Assembly (NCBI GenBank): GCA_023438785.1
Contig: JAEXQJ010000280.1
Span: 1-6,469 of the forward strand
DNA from: Pseudomonadota bacterium
Lineage (GTDB): Bacteria; Myxococcota_A; Polyangia; Fen-1088
Direction: 5' to 3'
DNA: 6,469 nt
The notes under the pieces: model-generated
What the model was told of the DNA's origin: nothing
What the model saw: only the letters and a program-made list of their open reading frames with translations
The model's database searches: none
Shown here: positions 1 to 5,354 of the stretch, in pieces
Layout: each line of letters opens with the position of its first letter
Numbering within the stretch: the stretch's first letter is position 1
Position numbers and translations under genes: made by a program

Positions 1-105
1 GGCGGTGGCGGCGCGGGCGGCGGCAACGCGGGCAGCGGCAGCGCGGGCGGCGGCAGCGCGGGGGGCGCGGGGAGCCATGGCGGAACCTCCGGCACCCAGG
101 GCACG
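1..105 (+). repeat. Gly/Ser/Ala linker-coding repeat of the GH5 gene
   Basis: This stretch is built from repeated GGC/AGC/GCG codons and encodes a Gly-dominated linker with Ser, Ala and Asn. The block GGCAGCGCG-GGCGGC-type units recurs several times between 21 and 62. It has only two Thr, near its end, unlike the Thr-rich linker of the GH10 enzyme at the other edge, so the two linkers probably arose separately. It continues beyond the left edge. Confidence 0.75.
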
Positions 106-1200
106 GCCCAGGAGGCGGTCGCCGCCATGAAGCTCGGCTGGAACCTGGGCAACGCCCTGGATTCCAACTCCGCGAGCAGTTCGGACACCCAGGCAGAGAC
201 GGCCTGGGGCAATCCCGTGATCACGGCCGACATCTTCAGACTGGTCGCGCGGTCTGGCTTCGGCGTGGTGCGCATTCCGGTCACCTGGGTTGGCCGATTT
301 GGCGCAGCGCCCGACTACAAGATTCGCGACACCTTCATCGCGCGCGTGGAAACGGTCGTGAAGTATGCCCTCGACCAGGGTCTGTACGTCATCATCAACA
401 TCCACCACGATGGCGGCAACGCCGCCCCGGGCCGGTGGCTCACCCTGGTAGACGGCTCGGGCCAAGTGACCACCGCCAACAATCAAAAGGTGGACGCTCA
501 GCTCCAGAAGATGTGGCAGCAGATCGCCGAGCGCTTCAAGGCCTTTGGCGACCACCTCATCTTCGAGGGCATGAACGAGGTCATGGTCGACTACGCCACT
601 CCCAAGCAGGCCTATCTGGACCGAATCAACGCCCTCAATCAAATCTTCGTGGATACGGTGCGCGGCACGGGCGGCAACAACTCGGGGCGCTGCCTGGTCG
701 TGCCGGGCTACAACACCAACGTCGACCACACGGTGGCCGGCTTCAAGACGCCGAAGGACACCACGTCCGGCAAGTTGATCCTGAGCGCCCACTTCTACGA
801 TCCCTGGGACTACGCCGGGCAGGGCAAGGACCACGCCTGGGGGGCGGGCAACCCGGGCATCAACACCTGGGGCCAGGAGGACCACGTCCGCACCCAAATC
901 GCCAAGCTCAAGACCAATTACATCGACAAGGGTCTGCCTGTGATCTGGGGCGAATACGGGGCGGTCAACCAAACCGGCTACGAGAAGTACCGCCGCTACT
1001 ACATGGAATACGTGACCAAGGCGGCCCACGACGCGGGCATCGTTCCCATCTACTGGGACAACAACTCGGGCAGCTCGGGCGCGGAGGCCTTCGGCCTGCT
1101 CAACCGCAGCAACAACACGGTCCGTTACCCGACCATCTTGGAGGCTATGATCCGCGCCGTGACCTCGGGCTACACCCTGGACCAGGTCGCCAAGCCGTAG
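1..1200 (+). CDS. Secreted GH5 glycoside hydrolase (probable endo-beta-1,4-glucanase), 5' end outside window
   Basis: The open frame runs from base 1 to a TAG at 1198-1200, giving 399 visible residues; the true start and signal peptide lie to the left. Residues 1-34 are a low-complexity Gly/Ser/Ala/Asn linker. The ATG at 127 is internal to the conserved opening of the GH5 domain (AAMKLGWNLGNALD, from about residue 41) and is not the start. GH5 landmarks follow in order: RIPVTW (91-96), NIHHDG (133-138), the acid/base Glu193 in FEGMNEV, His264-Tyr266 in SAHFYDPW, the nucleophile Glu318 in IWGEYGA, and the strand-8 Trp352 in IYWDNN. The (beta/alpha)8 barrel is complete and no binding module follows it. 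GH5 enzymes are retaining endo-hydrolases acting on beta-glucans or mannans outside the cell. Cellulase activity is the likeliest reading from the motif set, but the substrate cannot be fixed by eye. A polysaccharide-degrading role agrees with the nearby GH12 and GH10 genes. Confidence 0.93.
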   Translation, partial: GGGGAGGGNAGSGSAGGGSAGGAGSHGGTSGTQGTAQEAVAAMKLGWNLGNALDSNSASSSDTQAETAWGNPVITADIFRLVARSGFGVVRIPVTWVGRFGAAPDYKIRDTFIARVETVVKYALDQGLYVIINIHHDGGNAAPGRWLTLVDGSGQVTTANNQKVDAQLQKMWQQIAERFKAFGDHLIFEGMNEVMVDYATPKQAYLDRINALNQIFVDTVRGTGGNNSGRCLVVPGYNTNVDHTVAGFKTPKDTTSGKLILSAHFYDPWDYAGQGKDHAWGAGNPGINTWGQEDHVRTQIAKLKTNYIDKGLPVIWGEYGAVNQTGYEKYRRYYMEYVTKAAHDAGIVPIYWDNNSGSSGAEAFGLLNRSNNTVRYPTILEAMIRAVTSGYTLDQVAKP

Positions 1201-1284
1201 CCCAGCACCCCGCTGCATCACCAGTCGAAAGCGGGCGGGGCTGCCCCTTGCCAAGTATGGGGCAAGACAGCAGGATGCGGCCCG
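1201..1284. other. Short intergenic gap with two weak inverted repeats
   Basis: The gap between the GH5 stop and the small exported gene holds CCCGCT (1209-1214) facing AGCGGG (1230-1235) and CTTGCC (1247-1252) facing GGCAAG (1261-1266, 8-base loop). Neither is followed by a T-run. They could be a weak terminator or attenuator, or chance in GC-rich DNA. A possible ribosome binding site, AGGA at 1272-1275, lies 9 bases before the next ATG. I see no recognisable promoter. Confidence 0.25.
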
Positions 1285-1566
1285 ATGTCACGGACCTCTG
1301 CAAAAGCCCTCTGCACCGCCGTGGTTTGCCTCACCCTCGCCGGGATCCCCGCTGCCGAGGCCGCCCGTCCCAGCGCGGCGGCGAAACGCGAAGCTGCTGA
1401 ACGCGCCGCACGCAAGGCCTGCTTGGCGGGCGACTACACGACGGCCATGTCGATCCTCTCGGATCTCTTCGTCGAAATCCCGTTCATAACGTCGTGTGCC
1501 GCCAAGATGGGTTTCTGCATGTTCCTGGCCGGCACCATGGCGGGCGGGACCGTCGCCTGCCACTGA
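1285..1566 (+). CDS. Small exported protein of unknown function with a TPR-like helical segment
   Basis: The product has 93 residues. The start is supported by AGGA at 1272-1275, 9 bases upstream, and by the fit of the N-terminus to a signal peptide: basic start, hydrophobic stretch about 9-22, and an Ala-Glu-Ala site at 24-26. Residues 27-45 are Ala/Lys/Arg/Glu-rich. The segment ARKACLAGDYTTAMSILSDL (42-61) resembles the first helix pair of a tetratricopeptide-like repeat seen, as I recall, in longer exported proteins of Polyangiales, where it continues towards an 'NQGRC' motif. Here the continuation is replaced by a short hydrophobic, Cys-bearing tail (Cys71, Cys78, Cys92; GFC at 76-78) and the protein stops. 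Codon use matches the neighbours, so a real gene is likely. It may be a divergent short relative or a remnant of a longer TPR protein. The function is unknown. GH12 follows 45 bases later on the same strand. Confidence 0.6.
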   Translation: MSRTSAKALCTAVVCLTLAGIPAAEAARPSAAAKREAAERAARKACLAGDYTTAMSILSDLFVEIPFITSCAAKMGFCMFLAGTMAGGTVACH

Positions 1567-1611
1567 GGCATTCGCATCCTCGAACCGGCCGATGCGGTAC
1601 TCTCGTGAGCC

Positions 1612-2424
1612 ATGAGAACATGTGGCCTCGTGCTCGCGAGTCTGACGCTCCTGGGTTGTGCCTCGGGCGGCACGCGCGATTTCAGTCTGGCGGGCATCCC
1701 CGGTACGACGGTGTTTGCCTCGGACGCGGACTGGGCCGCCGCCACCTTCCAAGGTAAATACCGTCTTTTCAACAACCCGTGGAACAAGGGTGCGACCTCG
1801 GGCCCCTACCGCCAGAAGGTGTTCCTCAAGGAGCACGAGGGCAAACCCGTGTTCGGCTGGGTCTGGAAATGGCGCGACAGCACGAACGTGGTCACCTATC
1901 CCGAGGTCCTGGTGGGACACAGCCCCTGGCAAGGCCCGATCGCGCCCAATTCGGGCTTCCCCTTTCAGGTGGGCAGCAAGCGCCTGGTGGTCGACTACGA
2001 CGTGACCATGAGCGCCTCGGGCTCGTACAACCTGGCCTTCGAGTTCTGGACCGTGTCCGGGCTGCCCGTGGTCAAAGAGCGCATCACCCACGAGGTCATG
2101 ATCTGGGTCGCCAGCGATCGCATGAGCCCGGCGGGCAGCCGCGTGGACATGGCGACCATCAACGGCAAGGAGTTCGCCGTCTACCACAACCCTCACCACG
2201 GCGATGCCTCAGGCGGCAGCAGCAACCGCTGGGGGATCGTCTCGCTGGTGGCCATCGAGCCGCAGCTCAGCGGCCCGCTCGACCTGGGAGCGGTGATCGC
2301 CTACCTGCAGGGCAAAGGCCTGCTGTCGCCTCGCGAGTACGTGGTGGATCTGGAGTTGGGCAACGAGGTGGTTCGGGGCTCAGGCAGCACGGTCGTGCGC
2401 AACTACGACGTGCGCGTGGAGTGA
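1612..2424 (+). CDS. GH12-type endoglucanase/xyloglucanase, predicted lipoprotein
   Basis: The product has 270 residues. The N-terminus is a short lipoprotein signal: three polar residues, a hydrophobic stretch and the lipobox LLGC with Cys16, so the enzyme is probably lipid-anchored in the envelope. The rest reads as one GH12 beta-jelly-roll. An 'LFNNPWNKG' strand (52-60) and WKW...TYPEV (85-99) are typical of the substrate cleft. Glu161 in THEVMIWV fits the nucleophile and Glu252 in LELGNEVVRGSG fits the acid/base. The segment AYLQGKGLLSPREYVVDLELG matches the family's C-terminal helix and last strands. GH12 enzymes are retaining endo-hydrolases of beta-1,4-glucan, mixed-linkage glucan or xyloglucan. 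Mature residues after Cys16 contain no other Cys, so the disulfide found in many GH12 enzymes is absent. No strong ribosome binding site is visible before the ATG (only GTGAG at 1605-1609). The family call is from motifs by eye and is fairly sure; the exact substrate is open. Confidence 0.85.
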   Translation: MRTCGLVLASLTLLGCASGGTRDFSLAGIPGTTVFASDADWAAATFQGKYRLFNNPWNKGATSGPYRQKVFLKEHEGKPVFGWVWKWRDSTNVVTYPEVLVGHSPWQGPIAPNSGFPFQVGSKRLVVDYDVTMSASGSYNLAFEFWTVSGLPVVKERITHEVMIWVASDRMSPAGSRVDMATINGKEFAVYHNPHHGDASGGSSNRWGIVSLVAIEPQLSGPLDLGAVIAYLQGKGLLSPREYVVDLELGNEVVRGSGSTVVRNYDVRVE

Positions 2425-2442
2425 GCATCACGGTAATCTCCT

Positions 2443-2474
2443 GCTGGCTTCGGCGGCGTCCGTGCCGAAGCAGC
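2443..2474 (+). terminator. Hairpin between GH12 and the GT-C gene, possible terminator
   Basis: GCTG (2443-2446) and CTTCGGC (2448-2454) pair with GCCGAAG (2464-2470) and CAGC (2471-2474). This gives 11 pairs with one bulged G at 2447 and a 9-base loop. It begins 18 bases after the GH12 stop. No T-run follows, so termination is uncertain. It covers the GTG at 2462, which argues against that codon as the start of the next gene. Confidence 0.4.
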
Positions 2475-2557
2475 GAAGGCTTTGCCTCCCGTCGAAAGAC
2501 CGCGTCTTTGCTTCACCTGCCCTCATCGCTTCTCGGTCGGATCTCCGGCGATTAGGC

Positions 2558-4219
2558 ATGCAGCGCCCTCCCCTGACCCCAGCCGAGCCCCCGTCCCCCG
2601 CGACGAAGCCGTGGATTTGGTGTGTGGGGCTCGGCTTGGCCGTTGTCGCCCTGTACGCCCCGGTCTTGCGCGCGGGTTTCGTGAACTGGGACGACGATCG
2701 CTTCATCACAGGCAACCCGCTGTTCCAGGGTAGCGTGTGGGGCTACATCAGGGCCGCCTTCACTCGCGTGCAGTTCGAGGCCTATCACCCGCTTCACCTG
2801 CTGGCCTACCTGCCCGATCGCTTGCTGTGGCCAACCTGGGCGCCGGGTTTCCACGCCCTCAACGTGCTGCTCTTCGCGGTCGCGCTCGCCTGGGCGTTCC
2901 TGCTGGTGCGGCGGGTGACCGGGCCATGGCCCGCGCTCGCGGCAGGCCTGCTCCTGGCCGCCCATCCCCTGGCCGTGGAATCGGTGGCCTGGGTCACGGC
3001 GCGCAAGGAGGTGCTGGGCCTGCTCTTCGCGGTAGCCGCCCTCTACGTGGAGGACCACGAGCCCCGCGGTCGGCGCGCCGCTCTGGCTGGCCCGCTTCTC
3101 GGTCTGGCCGCTTGTCTGACCAAGACAGCCTGGGTCGTGCTGCCCGTGCTCGTGTTCGCCTGGCAACGCTACGCCCGCCAGCGCGCCTTGCGCCTGGCCC
3201 TGCGCCGCGCCCTGCCCTATGCGGTCATCGGCCTGGCCCTCGCGCTGCCCGTGCCCCTCATTTGGCAGACCAGCAAGATGATCCCGCCCGGTCGGCCGCT
3301 GTCCCTCCCCCTGGATGTGCTGGGCACCCTGGGCCTGTATGCAGGACGCGTGGCCTGGCCGCAGCATTTGTCGCCCATCTACCCCGCCGCGCCCGCCGGA
3401 CAGATGACGGCGGGGCTGGTGCTCAGCACGGCGCTCCTGGCCATGGCGCTGTTGTGGCGCCGCATGCCGCTCGCGGCCCGTTTCGCCGGGCTGGGCTTCT
3501 TCGGTTGCCTGCTGCCGGTCTCGAACCTGATCCCGCTGTACTGGCGCTTCGCGGATCGCTACGTACTGCCGGCGCTGCTGGCGCTACTCTTTCCCGTGGC
3601 AGCCCTGCTCGCGACCCTGGCACGGCGGGCCCGCACGCCGGTGGCCATTCTGATCCTGGCCCTGCTCTCGGCCGAGTCGGTCACCACCGAGCGCCTCGTT
3701 GCGGTCTGGCACGATTCGCTCTCCCTCTGGCACCGGGCCACCCAGGCGCAGCCCAGCGCCGTCTTCGCGCACCTCAAGCTAGGCGAAACCACGCTCCACG
3801 AACGAAGGTGGGGCGAGGCCTCGGGGGCTTATCTGCGCGCGGCCCAGATGGAGCGAAGCAGTCTGCTCGGGCCCGCGGGTCTGTTCAAGACGGCGACCCT
3901 ACGCGCCGAAGCAGAGGGCAGACTGCCCCAGGGCACGTCAGCCCGCTGGCAGGCCGCTTTGTCCCGGCCGGGCCTGAACGCCCCGGAGCTCTCCCACCTC
4001 ATCGACGAAGTCATGGCCTCGGCATGCCGCACCTGTGGCCCCACCCTGCTGTGGTTGGGCCTGCGCCTGTTCCCCCAGTCGGATGCCAATCTCCTCGCGC
4101 GGGCGCGTGGCGCGGCCGAACGAGGCCAGGTCGCGGCGGCCTGGGTGCTACTCAGCGAAGTGCGCGACCGTTCCATCCTCGATCGCGCGGCCCTGCACGC
4201 CAGCACGCCCGCGTTCTGA
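2558..4219 (+). CDS. Polytopic TMTC-like GT-C glycosyltransferase with a soluble, TPR-like C-terminal tail
   Basis: From ATG 2558 the product has 553 residues. The same frame is open back to GTG 2462, but those 32 extra codons are non-hydrophobic, overlap a hairpin, and lie outside the usual family start, which is just before the first membrane helix. No good ribosome binding site is seen for either start. About nine or ten hydrophobic segments lie between residues 19 and 371. Family landmarks are the acidic cluster FVNWDDD (41-47) in the first periplasmic loop, YHPLH (76-80), HPLAVESVAWV plus RKEVL (136-153) and FADRYVLPAL (331-340). These match bacterial relatives of eukaryotic TMTC O-mannosyltransferases, which are GT-C fold enzymes using lipid-linked sugars and often carry C-terminal TPRs. 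Residues about 395-553 are soluble; HLKLGETTLHERRWGEASGA (405-424) looks like one TPR and the rest is weaker. The likely role is sugar transfer to exported protein or glycan in the inner membrane; donor and acceptor are unknown. Confidence 0.8.
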   Translation: MQRPPLTPAEPPSPATKPWIWCVGLGLAVVALYAPVLRAGFVNWDDDRFITGNPLFQGSVWGYIRAAFTRVQFEAYHPLHLLAYLPDRLLWPTWAPGFHALNVLLFAVALAWAFLLVRRVTGPWPALAAGLLLAAHPLAVESVAWVTARKEVLGLLFAVAALYVEDHEPRGRRAALAGPLLGLAACLTKTAWVVLPVLVFAWQRYARQRALRLALRRALPYAVIGLALALPVPLIWQTSKMIPPGRPLSLPLDVLGTLGLYAGRVAWPQHLSPIYPAAPAGQMTAGLVLSTALLAMALLWRRMPLAARFAGLGFFGCLLPVSNLIPLYWRFADRYVLPALLALLFPVAALLATLARRARTPVAILILALLSAESVTTERLVAVWHDSLSLWHRATQAQPSAVFAHLKLGETTLHERRWGEASGAYLRAAQMERSSLLGPAGLFKTATLRAEAEGRLPQGTSARWQAALSRPGLNAPELSHLIDEVMASACRTCGPTLLWLGLRLFPQSDANLLARARGAAERGQVAAAWVLLSEVRDRSILDRAALHASTPAF

Positions 4220-4231
4220 GGCAGGCCCCAC

Positions 4232-5257
4232 CTATTCGTCGCGCACCAACGGCAGCATCATCAAGCTCAGGCGATCCGGGCCTGCATCAGCGAGCCACAC
4301 GAGAAGGTTGGAGTTGGCCGCCACGGCGGCGATGCGGCGGGGCTCAGCGAAGACACGGGTGCCCTTGGCCCCAGGCTGGCGCGGCAGATCGTACAGCCCT
4401 TCCATGTTGGGGCAGTAAATCCTCGCCCCCACGGCGATGGGCGAGCAGGTCAGCGCGTTGGTCAGGGCCTCCTCGCGCGACAGATCCGCCGACAGCCGGC
4501 GAATCTCGTTGGAATCCAGGTCGTAGTAGAAGACGTCGCCGTCGACCGCGAGCTTGGCCGGGGTTGGGCCGCTCTTCGCCGAGGCGTACCGGATCTCTCC
4601 GCTGCGAACGGAGACGCTGCCGATGCGCCAGGATGAAGACTCCTCTCGCCTGACGAAGTAGACCCGCCCCGCATCCATGGCCGCGGTCTCGATGCGCCCG
4701 TCATGGTGCAAGAGCGTGCGAACGCCGCGACCGTCGAGCGTCTGGATCACGAACTGATCTCGGGCCGGCATGTCGAGCCAGGCGAGATCGTCGCCGGCAG
4801 TCATGAAGAACTGCGGCTGGTGTGGCAGCGCGGCGATCCGGCGCGCCGTTCCGCCGATCTTGGGGATTTTCCAGATCGCGCCCTTCGACCAGTAAATGAT
4901 GTCCGTGCGGTTCACCGCGGCACCGGCCCCGCCATCGATCGGGATCGACTGCGGACTCGCCCCGGGCACGATGCGGTAGGCAAGGCGCTCCGTGAACAGG
5001 TAGATGGCATCGGGCTCGACGGCCAGGCCCGCGATGTAGGGCGAGGATGCGTCGGCCATCAGCTGCACGGGCGCCGAACCTTCCCGAACGTGAGGCTCGC
5101 GGATCGGCGGTGCGGTGGCAGGCGAGTTGGCGGCCAGATGGGGGATGAGGGCCGGCTTCTTGTCGGAGCGGCGCTCGCCCTGGCGCGTGCAGCCCAGCGC
5201 GAGCGCCAGGCTGCCCAGACATATTATCCATGCCTTCGTGTGTGCTTGCCTCTTCAT
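4232..5257 (-). CDS. Beta-propeller lipoprotein of unknown function
   Basis: The product has 341 residues from ATG 5257. The frame stays open further upstream into the GH10 gene, but ATG 5257 starts a clear lipoprotein signal: basic MKRQAHTK, hydrophobic 9-21 and lipobox ALGC with Cys23. A polar, Pro-rich stretch (24-70) leads to six or seven repeats of about 40 residues (from about 74). Each has a buried 'hydrophobic-aromatic' strand: IAGLAVEPDAIYLF (75-88), IIYWSKGAIWKIPKIGGTAR (120-139), LAVDGDVFYYDL (236-247), IAAVAANSNLLVWL (309-322). The 'YW..G.I.KIPK.GGT' blade is a pattern I associate with propeller proteins common in myxobacteria. No catalytic signature is visible, so ligand binding, scaffolding or sensing at the envelope is the most that can be proposed. 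Cys271 and Cys282 could form a disulfide. It is tail to tail with the GT-C gene (12 bases apart) and lies downstream of GH10 on the same strand, separated by a hairpin. Confidence 0.82.
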   Translation of the reverse strand: MKRQAHTKAWIICLGSLALALGCTRQGERRSDKKPALIPHLAANSPATAPPIREPHVREGSAPVQLMADASSPYIAGLAVEPDAIYLFTERLAYRIVPGASPQSIPIDGGAGAAVNRTDIIYWSKGAIWKIPKIGGTARRIAALPHQPQFFMTAGDDLAWLDMPARDQFVIQTLDGRGVRTLLHHDGRIETAAMDAGRVYFVRREESSSWRIGSVSVRSGEIRYASAKSGPTPAKLAVDGDVFYYDLDSNEIRRLSADLSREEALTNALTCSPIAVGARIYCPNMEGLYDLPRQPGAKGTRVFAEPRRIAAVAANSNLLVWLADAGPDRLSLMMLPLVRDE

Positions 5258-5292
5258 GAACTCGTGAATCTCTTCATGAACTCGTGTATCTC
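5250..5292. repeat. Imperfect 20-bp tandem repeat with palindromic cores at the lipoprotein start
   Basis: Bases 5250-5266 recur exactly at 5270-5286 (17 bases), and the match extends to 5272/5292 with a single mismatch at 5267/5287. The period is 20 bp, so the copies abut. Each copy contains the perfect palindrome TTCATGAA (5253-5260 and 5273-5280). Two identical dyads 20 bp apart, about two helical turns, resemble a paired operator. One dyad contains the lipoprotein start codon. The sequence is clearly more A/T-rich than its surroundings. Confidence 0.7.
5254..5277 (-). other. Possible 7-codon leader ORF overlapping the lipoprotein start
   Basis: On the minus strand ATG 5277 opens the short frame MKRFTSS, ending in a TGA at 5256-5254 that overlaps the lipoprotein ATG (5257-5255) as ATGA. 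It arises because the tandem repeat duplicates the start-codon region. It might allow translational coupling or be a chance product of the duplication. No ribosome binding site for it was identified. AAGAG at 5274-5270, inside this mini-ORF, sits 12 bases before the lipoprotein ATG and could serve as that gene's weak ribosome binding site. Confidence 0.25.
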
Positions 5293-5314
5293 GCTCCGAA
5301 ACCGAAAGGCGCGC

Positions 5315-5342
5315 CCAGGGGCCCGCGAACGCGAGCCCCTGG
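5315..5342 (-). terminator. GC-rich hairpin after the GH10 stop, probable terminator
   Basis: CCAGGGGC (5315-5322) and GCCCCTGG (5335-5342) form a perfect 8-bp stem. Inside it, after one C/A mismatch, CGC and GCG pair around a 4-base loop. The hairpin lies 12 bases beyond the GH10 stop on the minus strand. The bases following it in that direction contain only short T clusters (CCTTTCGGTTTCGG), so it is not a classical U-tract terminator, but its position between two same-strand genes suits termination or 3'-end protection. Confidence 0.55.
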
Positions 5343-5354
5343 TGGGCAGGCCAA

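Noticed and set aside
435..1400. Long plus-strand open frame of 321 codons across the GH5 gene
   Set aside because: It is an out-of-frame shadow of GH5, rich in Arg/Gly/Pro/His, and runs through the GH5 stop into the next gene; no family features.
1288..2199. Minus-strand open frame of 303 codons opposite the small gene and GH12
   Set aside because: Antisense shadow typical of high-GC DNA; low-complexity His/Arg/Gly composition, while the plus strand has clear signal peptides and GH12 motifs.
2737..4653. Very long plus-strand open frame of 638 codons overlapping the GT-C gene and running into the lipoprotein gene
   Set aside because: It crosses a convergent gene boundary and is Arg/Ala/Pro/Gly-rich with no membrane helices; the overlapping frame has the full GT-C motif set.
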